64,000 nt of DNA from positions 620,001-684,000 of the forward strand of contig NZ_LMPD01000001.1 in NCBI RefSeq assembly GCF_001424305.1, written 5' to 3'. Shown piece after piece: positions 15,301-24,199 of the stretch. Position 1 is the stretch's first letter. Every line of letters starts with the position of its first letter. The notes beneath the pieces were generated by a model. It did not search any database. It worked only from the letters and a program-made list of their open reading frames with translations, and was not told where the DNA came from. This stretch comes from Pedobacter sp. Leaf176 (lineage in GTDB: Bacteria; Bacteroidota; Bacteroidia; Sphingobacteriales; Sphingobacteriaceae). The position numbers and the translations under genes were made by a program.

Positions 15301-16701
15301 ATGAAAATAACTTTTCACGGTGCTGCACGTACAGTTACGGGTAGTAAACACCTGATTACACTAAAAAACGAAACCCAAATATTATTAGATTGTGGCCTTT
15401 TTCAAGGCATGGGAGAGTTTACCGATAAGCTCAACAACGCTTTCGGTTTCGATCCAGAAAAAATCAAATACCTTGTGCTGTCTCATGCCCATATAGACCA
15501 TTGCGGCTTACTACCTCGCTTAGTGGGATCGGGTTTTGAAGGAAATATCTTTTGTACGGCGGCAACAATGGATTTGGCCAGGATTTTAATGATGGATTCT
15601 GCAAAAATACAAATGCAGGATGCAGAATTTGCCAATCGGCATTTAAAGCCGGGCCAGGAAGAGGAGCAACCGCTCTACACTGAAGATGATGTTGTTAAAA
15701 CAGTCGGTAAAATGAAGATTGTGGAATACAATGAAGATTTTGATATTGAACCTGGCATCCGGTTAAAATTTACAGATGCAGGGCATATTCTTGGCAGTGC
15801 AGCCGTGCATTTAACGATTACAGAGGATAATAAACCTACCCGCATTACATTTAGTGGTGACGTAGGCCGTTATGAAGATTTGTTATTGAAAAGTCCGCAA
15901 CAATTTGATCAGGCAGAGTATATTTTAATGGAATCCACTTATGGTGACTCCTTGCATAAGGATCTGGACCCGATTGAAGATATGCTTTATGAAGTGATAA
16001 ATAATACCTGCAACATCAAAAAGGGAAAAGTTATCATTCCTGCATTTAGTGTTGGTCGTACGCAGGAACTTCTGTATGCTTTAAATGGATTAGAACTAAA
16101 GGGCAAATTACCTGATGTTCCTTATTATGTAGATAGTCCATTGTCTTCAAGGGCGACAGAGATTCTAAGAAACCATCCTGAAGTTTACAATAACGGTGTT
16201 AAAGAAATCTTAAAGGTGGACCATGATATTTTTGGTTTTAAAGGACTACGCTTCATCGAAACAGCGGAAGAATCCAAAGCCTTAAATCAGGATCCGAGAG
16301 CATGCGTTATTATATCCTCATCTGGAATGGCTGAAGCCGGTAGGGTGAAACATCACATTCGAAATAACATAAGCAATGTAAAGAACACAATTTTAATAGT
16401 TGGTTATTGCGAGCCATCTTCGTTGGGCGGACGGTTAATTGCCGGGCAAAAAGTCGTCAATATTTTTCACGATGATTATGAGGTACAAGCGGAAGTTCGT
16501 TCAATAAAATCAATGAGTGCACATGGAGATTATGAAGATTTATTGAAATTTTTATCAGGACAGGATCCAGCTAAAGTTAAACAATTATTCCTGGTACACG
16601 GGGAATATGAAGTTCAGCAAAACTTTGCAACCAGGTTAAAGGAACATGGTTTTAAACACGTTGCCATTCCCGAATACCATCAGGAGTTTGAACTCGAATA
16701 A
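15301..16701 (+). CDS. MBL-fold beta-CASP RNase-like metallohydrolase
   Basis: A 466-residue metallo-beta-lactamase with a beta-CASP insert. The zinc motif HxHxDH is SHAHIDHCG (H62, H64, D66, H67); the third-histidine loop is TDAGHILGSA; the beta-CASP motif A region is FSGDVGRYED, then ESTYGDSLHK and IIPAFSVGRTQELLYAL; near the C-terminus are IIVGYC-type and MSAHGDYEDLL and LVHGEYEVQ motifs. These are typical of RNA-acting nucleases related to CPSF-73/YSH1. The start KITFHGAARTVTGSKHLI is the family N-terminus. Cytoplasmic; no operon partner. Confidence 0.92.
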   Translation: MKITFHGAARTVTGSKHLITLKNETQILLDCGLFQGMGEFTDKLNNAFGFDPEKIKYLVLSHAHIDHCGLLPRLVGSGFEGNIFCTAATMDLARILMMDSAKIQMQDAEFANRHLKPGQEEEQPLYTEDDVVKTVGKMKIVEYNEDFDIEPGIRLKFTDAGHILGSAAVHLTITEDNKPTRITFSGDVGRYEDLLLKSPQQFDQAEYILMESTYGDSLHKDLDPIEDMLYEVINNTCNIKKGKVIIPAFSVGRTQELLYALNGLELKGKLPDVPYYVDSPLSSRATEILRNHPEVYNNGVKEILKVDHDIFGFKGLRFIETAEESKALNQDPRACVIISSSGMAEAGRVKHHIRNNISNVKNTILIVGYCEPSSLGGRLIAGQKVVNIFHDDYEVQAEVRSIKSMSAHGDYEDLLKFLSGQDPAKVKQLFLVHGEYEVQQNFATRLKEHGFKHVAIPEYHQEFELE

Positions 16702-16943
16702 TTCAGATCAGATTTCTTAGCTTTTATATAAGCTGGGAAATCCTTTTTTTTCTATCGGTAGTCAAAAGCGGCTATCAGGATTTCCTAACTTCAAAGACAT
16801 AATCTGTCTACTAATCAATTTTTATTTTTACGCCATTGAAGCGATCTACGATAAACATTCGTTTTATCAATGGGACTTGTTTATCTAAAATCATAAACAC
16901 ATTTTAGATTCTCATTTACCGGACGGATATCCGTATTTAGATA

Positions 16944-16971
16944 ATGCTGATGATTCAGGCATCACCAGCAT
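16944..16971. repeat. Hairpin in the 16702-16999 gap
   Basis: ATGCTG(A)TGAT / ATCA(C)CAGCAT with loop TCAGGC. A separate palindrome ACGGATATCCGT lies at 16923-16934. The 298-base gap holds no other feature; no T tract follows. It could be the 5' leader structure of the gene at 17000. Confidence 0.4.
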
Positions 16972-16999
16972 CTGTAAATATTAATTAAAATTAAATGTT

Positions 17000-17509
17000 A
17001 TGGCTTTAGCTTACATCAATCTCCGTACGAAACAATATTTTAACTTCATGTGTCGCACAGAGTTTGAACGCCGGATTTTCCATGACACTTACTGCGAATT
17101 TCAAAAGAGGTCGAAGCCATTTAATTTAAACCAGCGTTTAAATACCTTTTCCCAGATGATAGAGGTAAATGAAAGCGCAAGCAGATTACATCAAAGACTT
17201 CAGTATTCCGTAATGAATACAATCGATGCTTTGGAAAATAAAATACCTGTTTTACAGGATATGGAAAATACATCTATACTTTTTGCATTGGCCGAACTTC
17301 ACATTATTACCTCTGATCTGTTGAACAAAGCCGGGCATGTAGTTTCTTTAACTTATACAAGTCCGCGGTTGGTTTTACATGAGTTGGTTGGTGATTTACT
17401 GGTTTTAAGTTATGATATTAAAGGCCTTTTTAACGAAATTTTTATTGTAAAAATGACCGACGACCTTGTTGTGAACTACGAGCGGCAACAGGAGCCAGCT
17501 TATAGTTAA
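17000..17509 (+). CDS. Hypothetical cytoplasmic protein
   Basis: A 169-residue, mainly helical protein of no recognised family. The N-terminus (residues 1-50) is basic and aromatic (RTKQYFNFMCRTEFERRIF), the middle and C-terminal parts look helical with many leucines (IDALENKIPVLQDMENTSILFALAELHII). No signal peptide, membrane segment or known motif is seen. ATG 17000 is the first start. It precedes the cold-shock gene by 187 bases with an independent promoter in between. Confidence 0.6.
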   Translation: MALAYINLRTKQYFNFMCRTEFERRIFHDTYCEFQKRSKPFNLNQRLNTFSQMIEVNESASRLHQRLQYSVMNTIDALENKIPVLQDMENTSILFALAELHIITSDLLNKAGHVVSLTYTSPRLVLHELVGDLLVLSYDIKGLFNEIFIVKMTDDLVVNYERQQEPAYS

Positions 17510-17644
17510 GGTGCCGTTTTGAAGTGAATCTTCGCTATACGAGTTGATTTTTTAAGTCAGATTTCTTAATTTTATTGTGGAAACAGGCTTTAGCATGCAG
17601 TGAACAGCATTTTAGCCCTTATTTATATATTAAAAAATAAAAAA

Positions 17645-17674
17645 TTGATTTATAGGTATTTAACACTATCTTTG
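17645..17674 (+). promoter_or_regulatory. Promoter of the cold-shock gene
   Basis: TTG (17645-17647, -33) and TATCTTTG (17667-17674, perfect TAnnTTTG) are separated by 19 bases, the canonical Bacteroidota spacing. Predicted start near 17680 gives a leader of under 20 bases, unlike the long leader of E. coli cspA. Confidence 0.65.
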
Positions 17675-17696
17675 AAACAAATTAAAATACAATATA

Positions 17697-17888
17697 ATGC
17701 AACAAGGAACAGTAAAATTTTTTAATGAAACTAAAGGTTTCGGATTTATCACTCCATCTAATGGCGATGCCGAAATTTTTGTTCATGCTTCAGGCTTAAT
17801 CGATAACATTCGTGAGAATGATACCGTAAACTACGATGTAGAAGAAGGTAGAAAAGGCTTAAACGCGGTAAATGTAAAAGTAGCTTAA
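17697..17888 (+). CDS. Cold-shock domain protein
   Basis: A 63-residue single cold-shock domain. It has the RNP1 motif KGFGFI (residues 13-18) and RNP2 IFVHAS (27-32), and the start QQGTVKFFNETKGFG is classical. It binds single-stranded nucleic acid as an RNA chaperone. The C-terminus is a little shorter than E. coli CspA (70). It has its own consensus promoter and terminator, so it is monocistronic. Confidence 0.96.
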   Translation: MQQGTVKFFNETKGFGFITPSNGDAEIFVHASGLIDNIRENDTVNYDVEEGRKGLNAVNVKVA

Positions 17889-17913
17889 GAAAACTCGAAC
17901 ACATAAATCGTTA

Positions 17914-17946
17914 AAAAGTCCCGGTAATTTACCGGGACTTTTTTTA
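17914..17946 (+). terminator. Intrinsic terminator of the cold-shock gene
   Basis: Stem AAAAGTCCCGGT / ACCGGGACTTTT (17914-17925, 17931-17942), loop AATTT, followed by a T run to 17945. Also able to serve the convergent GxxExxY gene. Confidence 0.9.
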
Positions 17947-17958
17947 TTGCCATATTTT

Positions 17959-18366
17959 TTATCCCTCAGGGAGGATTTTGAAGAAATCATTAACATAATA
18001 CCTGGCTGATTTTGTGATGTTATCCGTAAAGAAGTTTAATAGTATTCCTTGTGGAGCTTGAACAAGTTTCATATAGGTCATTAGCTGCGCTTCATGAACA
18101 GGAAGAATATTGGTAGCCGCTTTTATTTCGATAACAATCGTTTTTTCTACGAATAAATCCAGGCGTAAATCGATATTCATTTCCAAGTCGTCATACACAA
18201 CGGATGCAATATGTTGGTGTTCTACTAAAAAACCATCCTTTTCTAATTCATAGCCTAAACATTTTTCGTAGATGTGTTCCAACAAACCTGGTCCTAGTTC
18301 TTTATGTACCTTAATAGCACAGCCAACTATTTCATAAGACAATTGAGTAATTTGTTTTTTAGTCAT
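17959..18366 (-). CDS. GxxExxY family protein
   Basis: A 135-residue protein of the GxxExxY family. The name-giving motif is GLLEHIY within KVHKELGPGLLEHIYEKCLGYEL, followed by the nuclease-like core LDLFVEKTIVIEIKAATNILPVHEAQLMTYM, where E-x-K (EIKA) and QLMTYMKL match the PD-(D/E)XK-like pattern. Function is unproven; members often sit in repeat-rich regions. ATG at 18366 is chosen because it gives the usual MTKKQITQLSYEIVGCAI start; a further 12 codons upstream (to 18402) are open but hydrophobic and atypical. It lies next to a tandem repeat array. Confidence 0.85.
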   Translation of the reverse strand: MTKKQITQLSYEIVGCAIKVHKELGPGLLEHIYEKCLGYELEKDGFLVEHQHIASVVYDDLEMNIDLRLDLFVEKTIVIEIKAATNILPVHEAQLMTYMKLVQAPQGILLNFFTDNITKSARYYVNDFFKILPEG

Positions 18367-18508
18367 TAATAAGTTGATGAAATAAGAATTTATATTAAAC
18401 AAACTAGGGGATGGCCAGAAATAGCAGGTTTGTTATAATAAATATAGTTATTACTTCGCATAGGAAAGAAAAAACTATTATTAGTCTTTATACCGCCAGA
18501 TTAGATAA

Positions 18509-18925
18509 ACATTAAGGAAAAGAAATTTAAGGGGTGTGTCTGAAGATTTGAAAATTGTTTTCTTGATTACCTTAACTTCTTTATGATTATAAATAGGAGT
18601 ATCATTATTTACCATTAGGGAACTAAGAATTTAAGGGGTGTCTGAAGATTTGCAAATTGATTTCTTAATTACCTTAACTTCTTTATGATTATAAATAGGA
18701 GTATCATTATTTACCATTAGGGAACTAAGAATTTAAGGTGTTTCTGAAGATTTGAAAATTGATTTCTTAATTACCTTAACTTCTTAATGGTTATAAAATA
18801 GGAGTATCATTATTTACCATTAAGGAATTAAGGAAGTTAAGGGGTGTGTCTGAAGATTTGAAAATTGTTTTCTTAATTACCTTAACGTCTAATGGTTATA
18901 AATAGGAGTATTATTATTAGCGTTA
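18509..18925. repeat. Four-copy tandem repeat, unit about 102-106 bp
   Basis: The word CTGAAGATTTG starts at 18540, 18642, 18744 and 18850, giving periods of 102, 102 and 106. A partial unit precedes at 18509, and the last copy decays after about 18900. Within a unit CCTTAACTTC..TTAATGGT pairs with ACCATTAA..GAAGTTAAGG (copy 3: 18774-18791 with 18816-18842, nine-base bulge), so every unit can fold as a long hairpin. No coding frame crosses it. Units are nearly identical in sequence, so there are no CRISPR-like spacers. Function unknown; the rest of the 18367-19170 gap is AT-rich and featureless until the sdh promoter. Confidence 0.9.
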
Positions 18926-19133
18926 ATGGAGTAGGCGATTAGACCCGTTCTTATTAATTACTAATAGTGAAAATAAAAAAATAATCGATAATGTCGTAAG
19001 TTCCTGAAATCTGAAGGCAGACTTTAAATGTTCTTATTATAGAATAAATTGCAAATGTGCTTTAGAATGTTTCTAAATAAATGTTTTATCTGTGTTTTGT
19101 CACAATCGTTTATAAATTAAGTCTATAAATAGA

Positions 19134-19141
19134 TACTTTTG
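19134..19141 (+). promoter_or_regulatory. -7 promoter element of the sdh operon
   Basis: TACTTTTG is a perfect TAnnTTTG, 29 bases before the sdhC ATG. The best -33 candidate is TTTA (19109-19112), 21 bases upstream, one mismatch. Confidence 0.5.
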
Positions 19142-19170
19142 CAAGAAATTTAGATATAAATCCTAATCAA

Positions 19171-19851
19171 ATGAGTGGTTTCGGAAATGCGCTTTCTTCA
19201 TCAATAGGAAGAAAATACGTTATGGGTATTACAGGTATATTCCTGATACTTTTTTTAATTGTACATGCTGGTATTAATTCGTTAATTTTTCTTGACGATA
19301 ATGGGTTGAAGTTTAATATCGGAGCACACTTTATGGCAACGAACTGGATAATAAGAGCTGGTGAGTATATCTTATTCCTGGGTTTGCTCGTGCATATTTA
19401 TCAGGCGGTTAACCTTACAATCCAAAATAGAAAGGCTCGTCCGGAAGGATATGCTGCCTACAATGGCAATGCAAATAGTAAATGGTACAGCCGTTCGATG
19501 GGTTTATTGGGCACATTGTTGCTCATCTTTTTAGTAATTCACCTTAAGGATTTCTGGGTGGTTTCTCGTTTCACCGGGATTCCGACAGTAGACGCAAACG
19601 GTAATGAAGATTTATATGCCGTGATGAGGGAAAAATTTCAAGACCCGGTTCGGGTAGTTGCCTATGTTCTTTTAATGATTTCATTATGTTACCATTTATT
19701 ACATGGCTTCGCTTCCGCCTTTCAAACTATGGGTTGGAACCATTCAAAATATAACGGCTTAATTAAAAGTGTAAGCGTCTGGTATGCAATCATTATTTCG
19801 ATTGTTTTCGCTTTGATGCCAATTGCGGTCTACACACATTTAATTAATTAA
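19171..19851 (+). CDS. sdhC: Succinate dehydrogenase cytochrome b subunit (b558 type)
   Basis: A 226-residue membrane anchor with five predicted helices (about 19-40, 65-88, 108-127, 158-178, 196-220). Histidines inside helices, at HAGINSL, HIYQAVN, VIHLKDFWVV and CYHLLHGFASAFQT, are the likely ligands of two b haems, as in the di-haem single-subunit type of Bacteroidota and epsilonproteobacteria. It anchors SdhA and SdhB on the inner membrane face and passes electrons to menaquinone. It is first gene of sdhCAB; sdhA starts 18 bases after the stop. A -7 element lies 29 bases upstream. Confidence 0.95.
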   Translation: MSGFGNALSSSIGRKYVMGITGIFLILFLIVHAGINSLIFLDDNGLKFNIGAHFMATNWIIRAGEYILFLGLLVHIYQAVNLTIQNRKARPEGYAAYNGNANSKWYSRSMGLLGTLLLIFLVIHLKDFWVVSRFTGIPTVDANGNEDLYAVMREKFQDPVRVVAYVLLMISLCYHLLHGFASAFQTMGWNHSKYNGLIKSVSVWYAIIISIVFALMPIAVYTHLIN

Positions 19852-19869
19852 TTTTAGCGCAAAAGAGAT

Positions 19870-21849
19870 ATGTCAGATATTAATTCAAATATTCCAGAAG
19901 GTGAATTAACCAGTAAATGGACGAAATATAAGTCTTCTGTGCCTTTGGTTAACCCTTCGAATAAAAGAACTATCGAAGTTATAATTGTAGGTTCTGGTTT
20001 AGCAGGTGCTTCAGCAGCTGCTACCTTAGCTGAAATGGGTTACAAGGTGAAGTGTTTTTGCTTCCAGGATTCGCCCCGTAGAGCGCACTCTATCGCTGCG
20101 CAGGGTGGTATTAATGCAGCAAAAAATTATCAGAATGATGGCGATAGTGTTTATCGTCTTTTTTACGATACAATCAAAGGTGGCGATTACCGTGCCCGCG
20201 AAGCAAATGTGCATCGTTTAGCAGAGGTAAGTGCTAATATTATAGATCAATGCGTGGCTCAAGGTGTGCCTTTAGCTCGTGAATATGGTGGCTTGTTAGA
20301 TAACCGTTCATTCGGTGGTACGCAAGTTCAGCGTACTTTCTATGCTGCGGGTCAAACTGGCCAGCAGTTGTTATTAGGGGCCTATTCTGCTTTGGAACGC
20401 CAGATTGGTATGGGTAAAGTAGAAATGTATACCCGCCATGAAATGCTTGAAGTGGTGAAAATTGATGGTAAAGCCCGTGGTATTATCGCTCGTAACTTAA
20501 TTACAGGCGAAATCGAACGTCATTTTGGACACGCCGTTGTGTTAGGAACAGGTGGTTACGGTAACGTATTTTATCTGTCTACCAATGCGATGGGTAGTAA
20601 CGTTACGGCCGCTTGGAAAGCACATAAGCAAGGTGCTTATTTTGCCAATCCATGTTACACGCAAATACACCCGACATGTATTCCTGTATCCGGCGACCAT
20701 CAGTCAAAATTGACCTTAATGTCAGAATCCCTACGTAACGATGGGCGTATCTGGGTACCTAAAAAGAAAGATGACACCCGTAAGGCTTCGGAAATACCTG
20801 AAGACGAAAGAGATTATTATTTAGAGCGTCGTTATCCTGCTTTCGGTAACCTTGTGCCTCGTGATGTAGCATCTAGGGCCGCAAAAGAACGTTGTGACGC
20901 AGGTTATGGTGTAGGTGCTTCAAAACTGGCAGTTTACCTGGATTTCAAAGCTAATACGGAACGTTATGGTAGAATTGAGGCTTCAAAAGCGGGTATTCAC
21001 AACCCAGATAAAGATACTTGCATGCGTTTAGGTACTGCCGTAATAAAAGAAAAATATGGAAACCTATTTGATATGTATGCGCAGATAACAGGTGAAAACC
21101 CTTACGAAACACCAATGCGTATCTATCCTGCGGTTCACTATACAATGGGTGGTTTATGGGTGGATTATAATTTAATGACTTCTGTACCTGGTTTATACTG
21201 TACTGGTGAAGCTAACTTTTCAGATCATGGTGCTAATCGTTTAGGTGCTTCGGCATTAATGCAAGGTTTAGCTGATGGATATTTTGTTTTACCTTACACC
21301 ATTGGTGCTTACTTATCGAAGGAGATTTCTGTAAAGGCAATCCCTACCGATCATCCTGCATTCGTGGAAGCCGAAGAAAGGGCAAAAGGAATTCTTAATA
21401 AGCTTATCAACATCAAAGGAACCAAATCTGTAGATTATTTCCACAAACGTTTGGGCCACATTATGTGGGAAAAATGTGGTATGGCTCGTAATGAAAAAGG
21501 TTTAAAGGAAGCTATTGAGGAAATCAGAGCTTTACGTGCTGAATTCTGGAGTAACGTTCGTGTACCTGGAATAGCTGAGGAGTTAAATCCAGAGTTGGAG
21601 AAAGCTGGTCGTGTTGCCGATTTTATCGAATTGGGTGAATTAATGTGCATTGATGCATTAAACCGTAATGAAAGTTGTGGTGGTCACTTCCGCGAAGAAT
21701 ATCAGACAGAGGAAGGCGAGGCTTTACGTGATGACGTTAACTATGCCTACGTTGCAGCATGGGAATTTAAAGAAGGTGTAAATTTCGAACTGCATAAAGA
21801 AGAGTTGAAGTTTGAAAATATTAAAGTAGCACAAAGAAGTTATAAATAG
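19870..21849 (+). CDS. sdhA: Succinate dehydrogenase / fumarate reductase flavoprotein subunit
   Basis: A 659-residue flavoprotein that oxidises succinate to fumarate. Residues 36-60 hold the FAD dinucleotide fold [39 protein letters not shown] carries the histidine used for covalent FAD attachment; the active-site region includes [13 protein letters not shown] and later [17 protein letters not shown] and [20 protein letters not shown]. It sits in the sdhCAB operon with 18 and 66 bases to its neighbours. The length and the extra insertions fit the Bacteroidota menaquinone-linked enzyme. Confidence 0.97.
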   Translation: MSDINSNIPEGELTSKWTKYKSSVPLVNPSNKRTIEVIIVGSGLAGASAAATLAEMGYKVKCFCFQDSPRRAHSIAAQGGINAAKNYQNDGDSVYRLFYDTIKGGDYRAREANVHRLAEVSANIIDQCVAQGVPLAREYGGLLDNRSFGGTQVQRTFYAAGQTGQQLLLGAYSALERQIGMGKVEMYTRHEMLEVVKIDGKARGIIARNLITGEIERHFGHAVVLGTGGYGNVFYLSTNAMGSNVTAAWKAHKQGAYFANPCYTQIHPTCIPVSGDHQSKLTLMSESLRNDGRIWVPKKKDDTRKASEIPEDERDYYLERRYPAFGNLVPRDVASRAAKERCDAGYGVGASKLAVYLDFKANTERYGRIEASKAGIHNPDKDTCMRLGTAVIKEKYGNLFDMYAQITGENPYETPMRIYPAVHYTMGGLWVDYNLMTSVPGLYCTGEANFSDHGANRLGASALMQGLADGYFVLPYTIGAYLSKEISVKAIPTDHPAFVEAEERAKGILNKLINIKGTKSVDYFHKRLGHIMWEKCGMARNEKGLKEAIEEIRALRAEFWSNVRVPGIAEELNPELEKAGRVADFIELGELMCIDALNRNESCGGHFREEYQTEEGEALRDDVNYAYVAAWEFKEGVNFELHKEELKFENIKVAQRSYK

Positions 21850-21915
21850 CAGAGAGCACTGTGCATAGAGCCTTTAAGCCATATGCACTATGCTCCCCGC
21901 CTAAATCTCAATATC

Positions 21916-22686
21916 ATGAGTACAGGAAATATGAACTTAACGCTAAAAGTTTGGCGTCAGAAAAATAATAAAACCAAAGGTGCTTTGGTTGACTACCAAT
22001 TAGCAGACATTTCACCGGATATGTCTTTTTTAGAAATGTTCGATGTATTAAACGAGCAGTTGATTAATAAAGGAGAAGAACCTGTTGTATTTGACCATGA
22101 TTGTCGGGAAGGGATTTGCGGCATGTGCTCTATGTTCATTAATGGGCGCCCACATGGTCCAAAAGATTTGGTAACAACTTGCCAGTTACACATGCGTTCT
22201 TTCAAAGATGGCGATACCATCGTTGTTGAGCCCTGGAGAGCCGCAGCTTTTCCTGTGGTAAAGGATTTAACTGTAGACCGTTCTGCATTTGACAGGGTTA
22301 TAGCCGCCGGAGGATTCATTTCTGTGAACACTGGTAACGCTCAGGATGCAAACAATTTGCCGATACCTAAAATGCATGCTGATGCAGCGTTTGAAGCCGC
22401 AGCTTGTATTGGTTGTGGTGCCTGTGTTGCTACTTGTAAAAATGCATCTGCAATGTTATTTGTATCCGCAAAAATATCTCAATTGGCTTTATTGCCACAA
22501 GGTCAGCCAGAACGTTACCGTCGCGTGCAAAGCATGGTAGCACAAATGGATGCAGAAGGTTTTGGAAATTGTACCAATACAGGTGCATGCGAAGCCGAAT
22601 GTCCTAAAGGAATTTCATTAGAGAATATTGCGCGTATGAACCGTGATTTTGCTTCTGCTAAGTTCCTCTCGGAAGAAACAATTTAA
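21916..22686 (+). CDS. sdhB: Succinate dehydrogenase iron-sulfur subunit
   Basis: A 256-residue protein with three Fe-S clusters. The [2Fe-2S] cysteines are in [20 protein letters not shown] followed by VTTCQLHM; the ferredoxin-like part has [15 protein letters not shown] and [15 protein letters not shown] for the [4Fe-4S] and [3Fe-4S] clusters. ATG 21916 is chosen; eleven more codons back to 21883 are open but start inside untypical sequence. It is the last gene of sdhCAB and is followed by a terminator, 36 bases after the stop. Confidence 0.96.
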   Translation: MSTGNMNLTLKVWRQKNNKTKGALVDYQLADISPDMSFLEMFDVLNEQLINKGEEPVVFDHDCREGICGMCSMFINGRPHGPKDLVTTCQLHMRSFKDGDTIVVEPWRAAAFPVVKDLTVDRSAFDRVIAAGGFISVNTGNAQDANNLPIPKMHADAAFEAAACIGCGACVATCKNASAMLFVSAKISQLALLPQGQPERYRRVQSMVAQMDAEGFGNCTNTGACEAECPKGISLENIARMNRDFASAKFLSEETI

Positions 22687-22722
22687 AATATACTGTGCAT
22701 TCCGGTTATTCGGAATTCTTAG

Positions 22723-22748
22723 GCCTCAAACTTTGTTTGGGGCTTTTT
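22723..22748 (+). terminator. Intrinsic terminator of sdhCAB
   Basis: GCCTCAAA / TTTGGGGC (eight pairs, one T-G) with loop CTTTG, then TTTTT. The next 200 bases of the 319-base gap are AT-rich and hold nothing else recognised. Confidence 0.85.
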
Positions 22749-22956
22749 AGTGTAAAGGGGATGTGAATATTTTAAATAAAATAAATAAATGAAAGGTAAG
22801 TAAACTTAACGAAACAGATTATAATTTGTTAAAATGAGGAAAATTCTATGTTAGCATATTAATTAATAATTTATTTTAAAATTTTATTCTGTAAAGTTTG
22901 TATATCAATTAAATGTTTTATAAATTTATTGTTCCGAGACAGGAGAGAAAACATAA

Positions 22957-22984
22957 AACCCCGACAATTTTTGCCGGGGTTTTG
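22957..22984. terminator. Terminator for the TonB-domain gene (minus strand)
   Basis: AAAACCCCG / CGGGGTTTT with an inner CAA/TTG pair and one mismatch. The gene at 23006 ends on the minus strand 22 bases away, and T runs occur on both sides, so both directions are possible. Confidence 0.75.
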
Positions 22985-23005
22985 TGTTTATAAGTGATAC
23001 CTGCA

Positions 23006-23398
23006 TTAACTTTGAGAGAAATTCACATTTATATTGTATTTAACCCTTACAGGCTTACCTTTGATTACCCCTGCATTCCATTTAGGAGATGCGGAGAGCA
23101 CCCGAACGGCCTCTTTATCAGTTTCTTTAGTTAAGCCTCTGATAACTTCCACATCATTTAAATGACCATCTCTTTCGACAATAAAAGACAACCAAACCTT
23201 ACCTTGTGTTTTGTTTTTCTTCGCAACATCAGGGTATTTAATATTTTTTCCTAAGTATTCGTAAAACTTCTTAATGCCACCAGGATATTCCGGTATTTTA
23301 TCTACTGATACGAAATCGTAAATTTTTTGTGCTTTGCTTGTTAGGCTGCCGGCCATTAAAATAAATAGCAAAGTTGGTAAAATCAATAATCTTTTCAT
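23006..23398 (-). CDS. Secreted TonB C-terminal-domain protein
   Basis: A 130-residue exported protein: signal peptide at residues 1-23 (LLILPTLLFILMAGSLTSKA) and then a TonB C-terminal (energy-transducer) domain, PEYPGGIKKFYEYLGKNIKYP ... TQGKVWLSFIVERDG ... KGKPVRVKYNINVNFSQS. It lacks the membrane anchor and proline linker of a real TonB, so it is probably periplasmic or extracellular. It is clearly related, position by position, to the second TonB domain of the M56 peptidase gene upstream (24200..26191). It ends the BlaI-M56 cluster. Confidence 0.85.
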   Translation of the reverse strand: MKRLLILPTLLFILMAGSLTSKAQKIYDFVSVDKIPEYPGGIKKFYEYLGKNIKYPDVAKKNKTQGKVWLSFIVERDGHLNDVEVIRGLTKETDKEAVRVLSASPKWNAGVIKGKPVRVKYNINVNFSQS

Positions 23399-23528
23399 GA
23401 TAATAAGTTTTTATTTTTGTTGTTAATTTTTAGCAAAGTATTCCTCATACCTAATTTTCGCATTAGATTCATTTGAATTAATAAGTTTTCGGGAATGGGT
23501 CAACCTAGTTTTTATCTACCGGTTTACC

Positions 23529-24193
23529 TCAATGTTCAGACTTTTTTACAGGTTTTGTATTAATGATAATGACCCCGTTGTAAGCTTGCGGGCCATATTG
23601 TACAACTGCAGAATCTTTTTTTAATATTGAAACGCTCTGATTGTATTCGGGTTTAACCAACTCAATGCTTCCTTTTCTATTTTCTGCCCATCTAAAATAT
23701 AAATTGCATCATTGTAATTGGGTAAAAATTGTTTGTCAATGCCTCTGAAGGTAATATTCGGTTTACCGTTTAATGATTTTATGGCTATTCCTTTTTCGAA
23801 AGTGTCGTTATAAGCCCTAAAATTGGCTGGGCTGTTTATATCTTTTTCTTTCGGCAAAATGCTATTCTTTTGCTCTAAATTTATTTTATCCACCTGCTTA
23901 TTCATTGATTTTGTGGTTATGACAATCGCACCATCAATTGCTTCAATTCCAAATAATTTTATTGCATCATCGTGCCTCAGAATTGTGATTTCTGCTATCG
24001 AATCCGGACGAAAACTGTCGGTAATAGATTCCGGATTTATTTGTTTAACACCATCAATTATATACAGAGGTTTTTTAATGCCCGTTTTTTTGACGGTATA
24101 GGATACTTTTATGGAGCTATCTGAACTATTTTGCGAATGTCCGTTCGAAATTGCACCAATAAGTAATGTGGTGATTAGAAATAACTTCTTCAT
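23529..24193 (-). pseudogene. Exported double plug-domain protein, frameshifted near the 3' end
   Basis: The intact part (24193 down to 23621, 190 codons) has a signal peptide (MKKLFLITTLLIGAISNGHS) and a TonB-receptor plug-like domain: PLYIIDGVKQINPESI, ITILRHDDAIKLFGIEAIDGAIVITTK, then a second unit beginning NDAIYILDGQKIEKEALSWLNPNTI. The frame then stops after RAFQY, but the next frame continues SVSILKKDSAVVQYGPQAYNG and VIIINTKP to a stop at 23529. This is exactly the missing second half of the plug motif, so one base was lost around 23636-23642. It may be a pseudogene, a sequencing error or a programmed event. Confidence 0.72.
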
Positions 24194-24199
24194 ACAAAA

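Noticed and set aside
18540..18900. Tandem repeat read as a CRISPR array
   Set aside because: Whole 102-base units are repeated with almost no variable part between them; there are no unique spacers of constant length and no cas genes nearby.
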